Counted from the stretch's first letter, positions 26,310 to 36,190 are shown. The stretch is DNA of 64,000 nt from Planctomycetota bacterium (GCA_016207825.1 JACQZI010000027.1:1-64000); one strand, 5' to 3'. Notes: a model not told the origin generated them from the sequence alone. Numbers and translations are program-made.

Positions 26310-26759
26310 ATGTTTAAGGAGTTTAAGGCTTTCGCGATGAGGGGGAACGTCCTGGATATGGCAATCGGCATCATCATCGGCGCCTCGTTCGGTAAAATCA
26401 TCACCTCGATAGTGAATGACGTCCTGATGCCGCCTATCGGCATGCTTTTGGGCAAGATGGATTTCTCCAACCTTTTTGTGGTATTGTCCGGTGATACCGC
26501 CGGCAAGGCGATAAACACCGTGGCGGACGCCAAAGCGGCGGGACTGGTGACGGTAAATTACGGGCTGTTTGTAAACACGCTTATAGATTTTATCATCGTG
26601 GCGTTTGTGATATTCATGCTGATAAAGCAGATAAACCGCCTGAAGAAAGAAGAGCCCAAACCGGTTACTGCGCCGACGACCAAGGACTGCGGATATTGCT
26701 TTACGGCGATTCCGCTTAAGGCTGTCAAGTGTCCGCATTGCACTTCGACATTACAATAA
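26310..26759 (+). CDS. mscL: Large-conductance mechanosensitive channel MscL with C-terminal zinc ribbon
   Basis: The N-terminus '[48 protein letters not shown]' is the classic MscL TM1 with the pore-lining glycines; TM2 is '[26 protein letters not shown]'. It opens to release solutes upon membrane tension. After the usual C-terminal helix there is an extra 25-residue module with four cysteines ('[23 protein letters not shown]'), a zinc ribbon in the cytoplasm. This extension is known in some environmental MscL proteins but its role is unclear. Ribosome site AAAGGAGCGGGGT. Probably read with the LolA-like gene. Confidence 0.95.
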   Translation: MFKEFKAFAMRGNVLDMAIGIIIGASFGKIITSIVNDVLMPPIGMLLGKMDFSNLFVVLSGDTAGKAINTVADAKAAGLVTVNYGLFVNTLIDFIIVAFVIFMLIKQINRLKKEEPKPVTAPTTKDCGYCFTAIPLKAVKCPHCTSTLQ

Positions 26760-26763
26760 TTAG

Positions 26764-26904
26764 CATGAATCAGCCGGGGCGATTCTGGGAGGGTTGCTCG
26801 GCGCGGAAGCGATTCCGGAGAACCTTATCCGTGAGGTGGAAAACTCCGCAGGCATCAAAAAACTCGCCCATGATTTGTTTATGGCAAGGCAGGTAATGAT
26901 TTAA
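26764..26904 (+). pseudogene. C-terminal fragment resembling ADP-ribosylglycohydrolase
   Basis: Immediately after the mscL stop, this frame (stop TAA at 26902) encodes 'AGAILGGLLGAEAIPENLIREVENSAGIKKLAHDLF', which matches the last helices of ADP-ribosyl-(dinitrogen reductase) hydrolase-type proteins (GA-x2-GA-G...P-L--...L-A-DL). No start or upstream homology exists because mscL abuts it, so it is a remnant left by deletion. I am confident of the fragment, less of the family. Confidence 0.5.
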
Positions 26905-26983
26905 AATTATCAGGAGTGGTGTATTCCCTGAATTCTCACCAGAGAGACATTCAAAATATTTTGCCACAAATAGAATTTTTCTC

Positions 26984-27011
26984 TTGACAACTCCATGATA
27001 GATACTATAAT
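26984..27011 (+). promoter_or_regulatory. Sigma-70 promoter of the giant metzincin gene
   Basis: TTGACA (26984-26989) and TATAAT (27006-27011) with a 16-bp spacer; the predicted start lies about 100 nt before ATG 27122. The leader contains no obvious structure beyond the ribosome site AAAGGAGAACGCC. Confidence 0.65.
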
Positions 27012-27121
27012 CAAAAATAATTAATTGATTCGCCTGGACACAAAATAGATTTCAGCATCTTTGAGCAAGCAGCAGATTTTGGCGGGCTATTTATCGTTAT
27101 CTGTCTATAAAGGAGAACGCC

Positions 27122-30100
27122 ATGAGAAAAACAAGACTGTTTGCTTTAGGATTGCTTACGATTTGCTTAGCCTCTGTTTTTCCTCTTTTATCGGAGTCAA
27201 ACAATCAAACCACATTGGCAGAAAATGCCAGCAGTTTCTTTGTTGCCGATGTCAATAACGACAGCCGGCCTGATATAATCCTTTTCAATCCGCATAAAAC
27301 TTCCGAATATACGGTTCTCCTTAATCAGGGTAATAGCGCATTCAATACACAGGCTAATTTCAAAATGCCTGATTCGGTTAAACCGGATAAACTGTTCACT
27401 ACCCTGGAAATAGATATTGATAACGACGGAACAAACGAACTCCTTGAAATAACAGATAATAAATTAGTCCTGGATACGGCCCCGCAATCGCCTGTGGCGA
27501 ACGAAGCCGAACCGCCTGATACCAATCCGCTCAAAAGCCTTGCCTTTTCGTCAGATACGCTGGTCGGCGCTTCTGCCGAAGAGATTACCGGCATGGTCGC
27601 AACGCCTCTGGACGATTTCGGCGTGATTACCGAAGCCTTGATGGGAAACGTGGATGATGTGGTTTACGTGGAATTACAGTTGAATTTAGCACCCCGTTAT
27701 TACTGGGGCGCGGTCCTGGCCAAAGTTACCGGCGCGGATATTATTTCCATAGAAGAAAGCTATGATACATGGAATACCGGAATGGGTTTGTGGTGGATGT
27801 CTTTTTCGGCAGACCCTGCCCGGGGCGGCGCCGGAAAACTTTATTATTACGACCACATCCATTCGCCTGATAACGACACATATCAAAGCGAAGGCTCATC
27901 CTGGTCAGCCGCCTGGGAAGCGGAAGGCGAGCTTTATGGTTCTGCGCAGGGGCCATCCGGCAGTATTGTCAGCGGCACGGCAGTTTCTGAAGCCCGGTTC
28001 TTCTTTTCAGGCTCTGCAGGTGCTTATGTCCCGCCCAGGTCAGGCATTCGCCTCGGATTAAGATTAAAAGATGCCGAAAAAGTCACGGTTCAGATTTCCC
28101 GCCACGAGCAGTTCGACTTTAGCTGGCTGAATTTTGATTATGTCCAGCCGGAGCAGGAGATAGCGGTTGTCCCGCGTGAAGAAAATTACCAATCCGTTCA
28201 TAAAGAAGGGCAAAACGTCTGGATGCAGGCTTCCGGCCCGGTTACGGCCGCAGTTGGGTCGGATGTTACTATCAAGGCATATGGCGAATTGATGTATAAT
28301 ATAAATGAATACTCTGCTTCGGCGGAAAGGGTGGATACACAGGGTGGAAGCACCGTATTAACCGATACCGGCGTAACCGCGGGCAACCAATTCGGTCCGA
28401 TTGCCTATACATATAATATAACTCATGCAAGCCATGAAGTGATAAATTTTATTATGAGGAGTTTAGGGGCTTCTCCCCATCTGCCGGCAGAACTGTATAT
28501 GACTTACGGAGTAAAACTTTCTGATGCCACGCCTCCGGCCATTACAATCAACTCGCCCCAGGATGGCAAGAAATACGGATTAGTAGAAAGCACCAGCATA
28601 GATGTTATGATAATTGATAACCAATCAGGTGTGGCAGCGAGCAAAATCACTCTTAATGGCAAAGAGGTAAATCAAGGCTATAACATTGAGATTGCCAGCC
28701 TTCTGGCGATAACGAACACCTTAACCGTCTGGGCGATAGACAATGCCGGTAACGAAGCAACTAAATCCAGTACATTTTACGTTGATTGTTCAGTGGCAAG
28801 CATCCGGGCATTGATACTAAAAGGCATGGCCGATGGTTCAATCAGATGGTGGCTTGGTTACTCCTTCCTATTCAGATTAGCTTGGATTGAAAGAGCCATT
28901 GAAAACGGAAATATTAGTGCTGCGGTAAACATGATAAATGACTTTATCAGAACACTTATGAATCAGGTTGATAGGCGTGTAGAATTAGAAATTGGTTCCC
29001 ATATAATTTTCGGTTTAGCTCAATTGAGTTATTTGATTAATCCACTACCGCCTCCAGCCCCATGCTCATGGACGGTAGATGACGGTAAAAACTATGTTTC
29101 TGAAACAGAGAGAACCACCACCTTTGAGATTGGTTCTGAACGAGGTATTCCCTGCGGTTGGCCACCTCCGGGCATACCGGTTGCTTATGAAACAGGTAAT
29201 CATAGGGTTTTCTTTCCGTCTCATCCGGGAACAAGGAATATAACATTACCAGTAAGAGATAACCGTGCCGGTATAAATATAAATGTCGGCTCAGGTTGTT
29301 TCCCGCCATGGATTGCCGTGTTAAAAATCTGGCAGCTTAATGATATACTAAGCCAACGAAGGCCAAAAGCAGAAGAAGTAGAAAAACTATGGAAAGGAAC
29401 GGGGGGTGAACTCGGCATAATTGATTTGGAAAAGGAAATAATAGAAACTGAAGAAAAATCTTGGGGCGATATTGCAGAAGTTATGAGTCAATTCGAAGCT
29501 GGGAATCTATCTGAAGATAAATGCAAGGAAGAAAAAGAGACTATTCGACAAAACGCTAAAGATGAAGTGGAAAGTTTAAGAGAACAAATAAAAGATAAAC
29601 AGAACTTATTAAAAGTTCTTTTTGCGGAAATTGCCCAATACGATGAAGCATTGACAAAGACTATTTCCAGCGGTTGTTATGCATCGGATTATAACACTAC
29701 TATGATAGTCAGTTTGCACAGCGTTACCCCTCGCGCCGGATTAATTCCATCAGAAGGAAAAGCGACTTTTCGCGGTTACTTTGATGTGATTCCAGATGAA
29801 ATTACTTTCGGAACTGAAGAAATTACAGTCAGTGATATAGAACTCATAGACAAATTTACCGCTAAAGCCACAGTTACCATAGGCGATACCGATGCGGATA
29901 TAACCGGATGGAAAGACGTGAAAGTAACCATAGAAAAAGCAAATCCTACTAAACCGGCTGCTGACAAACTATTTGCCGTATGTAAATTAGAACTGAAGTT
30001 TATCGTAAATGGAAATGAAGAAAATGATGCATATATCGGATTGAATAATGATGATAATAATAACAACAACGTTAACGATATGGGAGAATCAGGCTTTACG

Positions 30101-33100
30101 GATGCAAGTTTGGTCGAACTCGTGATTAAGCCAATACCATCTATAGTTGGAAGAGAAGTTAAATTGAATATCAACAACTCGGGTAGTGATAAAATAAAAG
30201 TATGGACAAGCCAGCAAAAGGGAAGAGAAGTACTTTTACCGGAACAATTTTTATCAGGTGATTTAGGGAAAAGCCTTTGGGTCGAAGGGATAAAAGGCAG
30301 TGATTTTGAGAAAGATATTAGGTTTTTATTAGAATATGATGAGTTTTTTCCTACTGGTGGTATGCTGGGTGAAAACAAAACCTCTGAACCTATCGAAGGG
30401 ACGGTCATTGGACTAGAGATTGATTTCGCAAATACACCTCGTGATGATGATGACTATGTAATGCAAGGAGTTACCCAAAATGTAAAGGTAAAATTGGTTG
30501 GTCCGGCAACAAGCGTTGGTAATATTACGGCACTCGCTATCGACCCTTCGGATGATGCCAGGATTACGGCACCTAATCAATTGCCACAACCTATTAGTGT
30601 TGCCAATCCGCTTAATGTAATAGTATTTGGCGAAAAAATGAGCGTAGGCATAGATAAAACATTTCTGAAAGTTACTGGTAAAATAGGGAGTTTAGAGTTT
30701 AAGCCCATAGAAAATTTTACGGTTATTGCCGCGCCATTCGTTAATATAGATGCCTGGAAATTACAATATGCTACCGATGGTAACGATATTTTTAAGGAAT
30801 ATCAGGATAATAATTATGAAGCGCCCCGAAACAGGTTAGACGAAGAAAAAGAGCTTAATCCCGGTGCGATTGTTGGCTTCAACGCCGATGATGATAATAA
30901 GAATTATAAAATGGACAAAGACGAAGAAAATATTGCTATCAACCATGAAAATGACCTTGTTAAGTTGACCTTGTATGCTGAAGTGGCACAACAAGTTCCT
31001 AATCCTTCAATCCAATTAATGCTTCAACAAAAGCCAATAAACGGCGTAAAAGGAGGGAGGATACGAATCTGGAGAACTAGACAAAAAGATACCCAGGGTC
31101 CTGTTATTGATGAAAATAATCTAGTTGCAAACTTTACCACGCAAAATCTGCCTGCCGAACTTTGGGTTGAAGGGACGAGATTAAGTGGAGAACCTCGAGA
31201 CCTCTCTCTTACCCTTAGTATCTTTTCTGGTGGAGGCTTGGTCAGAAGCGATGCTATAAATTTGACCGTAGTTGGGGTTGAGGTGCATGCCGAAGCTGAT
31301 ATTAACAGCCTCACAACTAATTATATCCGCTTGTTTGATAATAAGGATGCTCCTAATGGCGAAACGGATATTGACAAAATGACAGAAGGAAAAGTGCATG
31401 CCCGGGTTTATCTGGCATCTAACGGCAGTGATGTAGATATAGAAACTTTCAGCTTTACCCCCGGAGCGGCTGGAAAAACAATCACTTTCAAGGAAGAAGT
31501 GCCGACAAAAAACAATTACATGGATGCGAACGAACTTGAACCAATATTAATAAATGGCACGGAACTTGAATATATAAATGATCCGCTTAGCGGAATGTTC
31601 GCGGTAACTGAAAATATTCAGTTTCAAGATTCTTCTTCCAATGAACCTGCCGGTGGTGTTCCGGCTGTTGTCGGGGGAAGATTAGTTTTCACTTATTGGG
31701 AAGACCTGCCGCGCCATGATTTTGGTATCCGACCGCCCGGATGGTTGGTAAATGTAGTTAAAGTTGATTTGGATTTGCAGAATCTACCGGAAATAAATGA
31801 GGAAATATCTGGGGCATTTGTATTAGAAAGCGGGGCGATAACAGGAACAATAGTTATATCCTCCATCATAGCCGGCAACTGGCGATTAACCTTTCCAAAC
31901 AATGTAACCATTAGTAGAACGGATACATCCGCATTCATCAACTCTGGCGATTTACATCCCATTGTAGCTAATCAAGCAATTAGTATTCCTATAGAAGTAG
32001 AAGGAACAACTGTCAGTTTTCAGAATCGGATAAAACTTGAATTTATTCCTCAATATAATCCAGTTCCCATAACAGATACGGTGTTAGCAACTGTTTACAA
32101 TATAGAATACATAGAACAAACAACTAGAACAACGCCTTTAAATCGGTTGAATTCTATTAGAAATCCAGCCTACATAGTAAATGATAGCAGCGGCGAAGCT
32201 ATATTCCGAATCAAAAGCATTTCTCCTGCGATTTTTGATGGCGTTAACAATGATAGATTAAAATGGAGAATTAAAAGCGGTTCCACTGGTGATGTACGTT
32301 TTTACAATAATATCGGGACAGAAATATCCTGCAGAGGAACCAAATTGGGGGATATTCAATTTGCTCTCGAAATAGACGGCTATGAAATTATTACACCAGA
32401 ATTTAAATCACGTGTTGTTAATGAGCGGACAGTAACGGTGAGGGTAAATATTATCAACACTCCTGGATTAGTAACTTTTGTAAGCACTAAATCAGAAGTA
32501 GATGGAATGATAGAAAGAATGAATATCTACTGGCGACAATTGGGTATTAGATTTGAGTTAGAAAATAGCAGAACAATAAGAAATATGCCTTCTGGGGTAG
32601 TAGCAACCGCCATAGGAAACGGAGTATTTAAAGTAAATGTGCCTATTACCGCTTTTGATGGAACAATACTTAGTGCGCTCACTAATCAGGAAATAACAGA
32701 ATTACAAATTGTTAATAATATAAACAGGTCTGCTTCTGCTAACGTGGTAAATATCTATTCTGTAGCTAATGTTGGAGGTGCTGGTGTAGCGGGGCTTACA
32801 TTTCCCGGACTTGCAACAAATCCAGCAAATACCCCATCAGAATTGGCTTTTACCACAACTGAGCTAACTACTGGGGATATACTTTTTGCTAGACCCTGCA
32901 TGTTTGTTGATGGCGATACGGCCGGTAATATTCCCGTATTAGATGTTATCAAGAATACATGGGCTCACGAAATAGGACATTATTTCCGCTTAAGACATCC
33001 AGATGATATTGGTAATGTTTCACCGCTAATTATTAATGATGGGAGGAATCTTATGACTGGTCGCGGGCAGACTTATCCTGTTGCTGAAGATTTAATTGGA

Positions 33101-33148
33101 GAACAGGGAAGCATAGCCATAAAATCACAATTTGTTAGAGATAGATAA
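27122..33148 (+). CDS. Giant exported metzincin protease with VCBS, Ig-like and FIMAH domains
   Basis: 2008 residues. A signal peptide ('LFALGLLTICLASVFPLLSES') opens the protein. Residues 37-110 hold two VCBS/FG-GAP repeats with calcium-loop motifs ('DVNNDSRPDIILFN', 'DIDNDGTNELLEI'). Later come an Ig-like domain (about 475-553, 'PPAITINSPQDGKKY'), a FIMAH-like domain (about 555-640), a coiled coil (about 745-840), and two to three copies of a beta module with 'DDDN' calcium-type loops and 'LWVEG' (around 940-1420). The C-terminus has the zincin motif H-E-I-G-H-x5-H in 'AHEIGHYFRLRH' (near residue 1947) and a Met-turn-like 'NLMTG'. It is thus a secreted zinc endopeptidase with a long binding stalk; targets are unknown. 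No C-terminal anchor is visible, so release or association with the outer surface is inferred. It is followed 11 nt later by another exported protein gene. Confidence 0.85.
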   Translation: MRKTRLFALGLLTICLASVFPLLSESNNQTTLAENASSFFVADVNNDSRPDIILFNPHKTSEYTVLLNQGNSAFNTQANFKMPDSVKPDKLFTTLEIDIDNDGTNELLEITDNKLVLDTAPQSPVANEAEPPDTNPLKSLAFSSDTLVGASAEEITGMVATPLDDFGVITEALMGNVDDVVYVELQLNLAPRYYWGAVLAKVTGADIISIEESYDTWNTGMGLWWMSFSADPARGGAGKLYYYDHIHSPDNDTYQSEGSSWSAAWEAEGELYGSAQGPSGSIVSGTAVSEARFFFSGSAGAYVPPRSGIRLGLRLKDAEKVTVQISRHEQFDFSWLNFDYVQPEQEIAVVPREENYQSVHKEGQNVWMQASGPVTAAVGSDVTIKAYGELMYNINEYSASAERVDTQGGSTVLTDTGVTAGNQFGPIAYTYNITHASHEVINFIMRSLGASPHLPAELYMTYGVKLSDATPPAITINSPQDGKKYGLVESTSIDVMIIDNQSGVAASKITLNGKEVNQGYNIEIASLLAITNTLTVWAIDNAGNEATKSSTFYVDCSVASIRALILKGMADGSIRWWLGYSFLFRLAWIERAIENGNISAAVNMINDFIRTLMNQVDRRVELEIGSHIIFGLAQLSYLINPLPPPAPCSWTVDDGKNYVSETERTTTFEIGSERGIPCGWPPPGIPVAYETGNHRVFFPSHPGTRNITLPVRDNRAGININVGSGCFPPWIAVLKIWQLNDILSQRRPKAEEVEKLWKGTGGELGIIDLEKEIIETEEKSWGDIAEVMSQFEAGNLSEDKCKEEKETIRQNAKDEVESLREQIKDKQNLLKVLFAEIAQYDEALTKTISSGCYASDYNTTMIVSLHSVTPRAGLIPSEGKATFRGYFDVIPDEITFGTEEITVSDIELIDKFTAKATVTIGDTDADITGWKDVKVTIEKANPTKPAADKLFAVCKLELKFIVNGNEENDAYIGLNNDDNNNNNVNDMGESGFTDASLVELVIKPIPSIVGREVKLNINNSGSDKIKVWTSQQKGREVLLPEQFLSGDLGKSLWVEGIKGSDFEKDIRFLLEYDEFFPTGGMLGENKTSEPIEGTVIGLEIDFANTPRDDDDYVMQGVTQNVKVKLVGPATSVGNITALAIDPSDDARITAPNQLPQPISVANPLNVIVFGEKMSVGIDKTFLKVTGKIGSLEFKPIENFTVIAAPFVNIDAWKLQYATDGNDIFKEYQDNNYEAPRNRLDEEKELNPGAIVGFNADDDNKNYKMDKDEENIAINHENDLVKLTLYAEVAQQVPNPSIQLMLQQKPINGVKGGRIRIWRTRQKDTQGPVIDENNLVANFTTQNLPAELWVEGTRLSGEPRDLSLTLSIFSGGGLVRSDAINLTVVGVEVHAEADINSLTTNYIRLFDNKDAPNGETDIDKMTEGKVHARVYLASNGSDVDIETFSFTPGAAGKTITFKEEVPTKNNYMDANELEPILINGTELEYINDPLSGMFAVTENIQFQDSSSNEPAGGVPAVVGGRLVFTYWEDLPRHDFGIRPPGWLVNVVKVDLDLQNLPEINEEISGAFVLESGAITGTIVISSIIAGNWRLTFPNNVTISRTDTSAFINSGDLHPIVANQAISIPIEVEGTTVSFQNRIKLEFIPQYNPVPITDTVLATVYNIEYIEQTTRTTPLNRLNSIRNPAYIVNDSSGEAIFRIKSISPAIFDGVNNDRLKWRIKSGSTGDVRFYNNIGTEISCRGTKLGDIQFALEIDGYEIITPEFKSRVVNERTVTVRVNIINTPGLVTFVSTKSEVDGMIERMNIYWRQLGIRFELENSRTIRNMPSGVVATAIGNGVFKVNVPITAFDGTILSALTNQEITELQIVNNINRSASANVVNIYSVANVGGAGVAGLTFPGLATNPANTPSELAFTTTELTTGDILFARPCMFVDGDTAGNIPVLDVIKNTWAHEIGHYFRLRHPDDIGNVSPLIINDGRNLMTGRGQTYPVAEDLIGEQGSIAIKSQFVRDR

Positions 33149-33159
33149 GGAGAAAAAAC

Positions 33160-34308
33160 ATGGAATCCTTAAAGCATAATACTATTGTGATCATTCTTAT
33201 TTGTTTGCTCTGTAGTTTTGTTGTTGCTGATGATACTGATGACAACGAGAACAATATTAACTCATCTATAAAACAACTTTCTGCGTTAATCGAAACATCT
33301 TCGTTTGATCAACAAGAAGCGGAGAAAATCGTAAGTAACATCTTAAAATCAAATGATGATAAAACGGTAGCGACATTAGAAAAGTTTTTTATTGCTGATC
33401 AATGGATATATATCCTCGCTGAAAGACGAGAAAAATTATTCTTCTTAAACGCCCTAAAAAACAACACTAATCTATTAAATGTAAAAAATTTTCTAAAGAA
33501 ATATCTTTCTGAAGGCTATTTAAAACATCAAGAGCACCCTAAATATCATGAGATATTTCATAGTCTTATAATGGTAACGGCAGAATCTATTAATGAAAAA
33601 GAAGCCATTAAATTATTTAGTAATATTACAGAAAGCCCTCATTTTGAATCAGAGAAAATACAGGAACAATCAATGCTATCTGTTCTTAAAGGATTTATCA
33701 AAATTGGCAACGATCAGGCGTTTGATTATATTGAACAGCTAAAAGATTTACTTTGCCAGGATTTAGAAAACATTAATATGCTATCGGATTGCTCAAACGA
33801 TAAAGCGGTCGATTATCTTTTATTCGTTATATTAAATATCGAAAAAGTATGGGAAAGCGATACAAAGAAGAAACAAATCATAATTACCGAGCAACTGCAA
33901 AAGGCAAAAATGGCAACTGCCTATATTTTTAGAGAAAAATGCCTTAATGCATTGCTTGGAGAAGGGTATAAGGATCAATTGAATGTATTTATTGGTCACA
34001 ACAACAAAATCGAGAGCGAGGGGGTAAAATATTGGTCAAGCAAAAAGCTATCAGCGTGTTTAGATGAAATCAAAAAGAATCGAAAGATACTGGAGGGAGC
34101 TGAAAACATAGATCTTAAAATAGACCTTAATAAATTTATTGATAAGCTTTCTGAAATAATTGAGCAGAAAAATGAAAAAGAAAAGGAAGGTAAAAAAGAT
34201 AAAGACAAACCTAAAGATTCTCCTGACCAATCAGATACCGATAAACCCAAGGATAATCCAGACGATAATCCAGACAGCGGTTCGGATAATCCCGAAAAAC
34301 CTAAGTAG
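33160..34308 (+). CDS. Exported helical protein with acidic Pro/Asp C-terminal tail, unknown
   Basis: Ribosome site AAGGAG, then ATG 33160. Signal peptide 'TIVIILICLLCSFVVAD'. The body (about 25-330) is helical, with HEAT-like periodicity ('YLLFVILNIEKVW', 'FRKALNALLG'-type helices), and ends in a low-complexity tail of Lys, Asp, Pro and Ser ('DSPDQSDTDKPKD', 'DSGSDNPEKPK'). The same tail ends the next exported protein, including at the DNA level. I do not know the function. It follows the giant metzincin by 11 nt and is likely co-transcribed; it may be an accessory or inhibitor of that protease, which is speculation. A palindrome follows the stop. Confidence 0.7.
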   Translation: MESLKHNTIVIILICLLCSFVVADDTDDNENNINSSIKQLSALIETSSFDQQEAEKIVSNILKSNDDKTVATLEKFFIADQWIYILAERREKLFFLNALKNNTNLLNVKNFLKKYLSEGYLKHQEHPKYHEIFHSLIMVTAESINEKEAIKLFSNITESPHFESEKIQEQSMLSVLKGFIKIGNDQAFDYIEQLKDLLCQDLENINMLSDCSNDKAVDYLLFVILNIEKVWESDTKKKQIIITEQLQKAKMATAYIFREKCLNALLGEGYKDQLNVFIGHNNKIESEGVKYWSSKKLSACLDEIKKNRKILEGAENIDLKIDLNKFIDKLSEIIEQKNEKEKEGKKDKDKPKDSPDQSDTDKPKDNPDDNPDSGSDNPEKPK

Positions 34309-34310
34309 TC

Positions 34311-34373
34311 CCGATAAATCGGGATACCCGCCGCCCCGATAGTCGGAGCGAGCCTCGCCTATGGCGGGAGAGT
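34311..34373. repeat. Small dispersed palindromes after the tail-bearing gene
   Basis: TCCCGATAAATCGGGA is a perfect 16-bp palindrome at about 34309-34324. A second block, with GCGAGCCTCGCCT and TGGCGGGA, recurs at about 45311-45335. They fill part of the 316-bp gap before the next gene, which also holds a promoter and leader. Confidence 0.6.
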
Positions 34374-34432
34374 GGTAAAAGATAAACAAGATTAAGCTGA
34401 ATCGTCCTTATTCCCTAATGCTTAATTTATCG

Positions 34433-34461
34433 TTGACAGTTTCTCCGTCCTATTATATACT
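34433..34461 (+). promoter_or_regulatory. Sigma-70 promoter with a long leader before the gene at 34625
   Basis: TTGACA (34433-34438), 17 bp, TATACT (34456-34461), identical in form to the csoR and pseudopilin promoters. The predicted leader is about 155 nt and includes a possible hairpin with GACG / CGTC outer pairs and TTTT / AAAA inner pairs near 34521-34545. I do not match it to a known riboswitch. Confidence 0.65.
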
Positions 34462-34624
34462 TACATCTCATCTTGCTTTGCATCTAGTAAACGAGTTAGC
34501 GGAAGCGCCTTACGAATGATAGACGTTTTGCGAAAATAGCGTCCGATAAACCGCGTAAATAAATGGATAGGAGGCGAGGTGTGTGTCCCGCGAGGAAATT
34601 CCTTAATTATAAAAGGAGGTGTGT

Positions 34625-35818
34625 ATGATGAAAAGAATAAATTGGGTTCAAAGAATTATAACCGTGTCAGCAATCGGTGTGCTACTTGTTTTCTGTTTTA
34701 CATTCTCTCATGCCGAGATAGACCAAAAATATTATGGTTTTTGGGTGGACACCAGAGACCAGAAATTAGCACCTGAAGAGCAAGCGCTTGTTGATCAGCC
34801 GGCAATGACAAGACCGGAGTTACTGAGGAAAGGCGCAAAGAATGATATTACTAATTTAAGGAATAGCGTTGAAGACGAACTTAGAATATATGTTTTGGCA
34901 TTCATATGGGAAGACGATAAGATTCAAAAAGTAAAAAGCATCTTAAATAAACCATGGGACACGGAAGGGATTAACACTCTTTGGCAGCTAACATTCGGAA
35001 ACGCGCCGGAATGGAAAGGCGTATGCGGACGAAAGCAACCGCTCTTAAATCTTTTCGTCTATATCACTACTAATTATAAAAACAATGAAATAAACGAATT
35101 AATCAAAGAAAAATTTGATGCGATAGCCAAAAGTATGCAAGATGAAAAACCAGAATTTGTGCATGTCAAAAACCCTAAGGTAGTTCAAGTAATGGAATTA
35201 TGGTGTGCTATTGCCGAATACGGTTCCTTGGCTCTTATATCAAATACAATGTTGCAAACCGTAGAAAAAACTCCCGATGATACAAATTCTTATCCGATTG
35301 CTCGTTCGTTTCTGGAAATCTTTGCGGCTTATCCGTCCGAAGAAAGCATTAATCAGCTAAAGAATTTATTTAACAGCCTTTCTTGGGATAAAAATGATGA
35401 CAGGAGAAAATACCTCGAGCAAATAGTTAAATGGAATGAAATGTTACTTCGCTATCCAGTTTTAAAGGTATTTAAATATACGCGACATATTAACGATTTA
35501 CTTCAAAAGTGGGTTAAACAGGCTGATACGATGCAAGAAAGCGAACAAGACCGTACAGCATTTCTTGAAAAACAAATTGAGGGATATGTGAATGACCAAA
35601 TAAAAAGAGCAAACGAACTTGAAAGTGGACGTATATTTACAAAACAAGGCTGGATTAAAGAAGCTAACCAAATAAAAAATAAACTAAAAATATTTAGGAC
35701 AAAAGAAAAGCAAAATAATGCCAAAGATTCACCTGACCAATCAGATACTGATAAACCAAAAGATACGCCTGACAAGAAGCCCGACAGCGGTTCGGATAAT
35801 CCCGAAAAACCTAAGTAG
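34625..35818 (+). CDS. Exported helical protein with the duplicated Pro/Asp tail, unknown
   Basis: ATG 34625 is the start: AAAAGGAGGT lies 5 nt upstream, better placed than the GTG at 34619. Signal peptide 'VQRIITVSAIGVLLVFCFTFSHAE'. The mature body of about 320 residues is helical with no motif I recognise, and only distantly resembles the preceding gene product. The C-terminal tail repeats 'DSPDQSDTDKPKD' and 'DSGSDNPEKPK'. The last 35 nt of coding sequence and the flanking 'GAGTGGTAAAAG' block after the stop are nearly identical to those of the 33160-34308 gene, indicating a recent copy or gene conversion of the 3' end. It has its own promoter, so it can be regulated apart from the metzincin. 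Confidence 0.7.
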   Translation: MMKRINWVQRIITVSAIGVLLVFCFTFSHAEIDQKYYGFWVDTRDQKLAPEEQALVDQPAMTRPELLRKGAKNDITNLRNSVEDELRIYVLAFIWEDDKIQKVKSILNKPWDTEGINTLWQLTFGNAPEWKGVCGRKQPLLNLFVYITTNYKNNEINELIKEKFDAIAKSMQDEKPEFVHVKNPKVVQVMELWCAIAEYGSLALISNTMLQTVEKTPDDTNSYPIARSFLEIFAAYPSEESINQLKNLFNSLSWDKNDDRRKYLEQIVKWNEMLLRYPVLKVFKYTRHINDLLQKWVKQADTMQESEQDRTAFLEKQIEGYVNDQIKRANELESGRIFTKQGWIKEANQIKNKLKIFRTKEKQNNAKDSPDQSDTDKPKDTPDKKPDSGSDNPEKPK

Positions 35819-35861
35819 CAACTATACCCGTGAGTGGTAAAAGGATAAATAAATCACGGAT

Positions 35862-35993
35862 AGGGTGGATATTATATCCGAGCAGGGTATACAATGCATC
35901 CAAATAGGGGATAGATTGCGCTTAAATAGGTCATACATCACGCTTGAATAGGTTGTCCATCACACCTGAATAGGTTACATACTTACGTCCGGG
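35862..35993 (+). repeat. Array 2: six degenerate 22-bp tandem repeats
   Basis: Six units of exactly 22 bp, each beginning AGG and most ending in CTGAAT or CTTGAAT, start 44 bp after the stop of the 34625 gene. Identity between units is lower than in array 1. Aligned without gaps to array 1, 10 of 22 consensus positions agree (for example GGT near the start and CGC, TG, AT near the end). The gap from 35994 to 36120 is A/T-rich with no feature I can name. Confidence 0.7.
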
Positions 35994-36190
35994 ATACCAT
36001 TAGAGAAATAGTTTACGCCTATCATAATCCTTTGTTTTAACCCATGTCAAACCGGATTTTAATTAGAATCATTCCAAAAAACATTTAAACCATTAGATTA
36101 AATACCAACCATCAATTTTTCCATAGGGGGTGGAGAATATCCCCAGAGGGGGTGGGGATGCTTTCCGTGCCACGGGGGAATACGATTTTC

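Noticed and set aside
34461-34624. Known riboswitch in the leader
   Set aside because: I compared it by memory with c-di-GMP, cobalamin, TPP and SAM patterns and found no conserved core.
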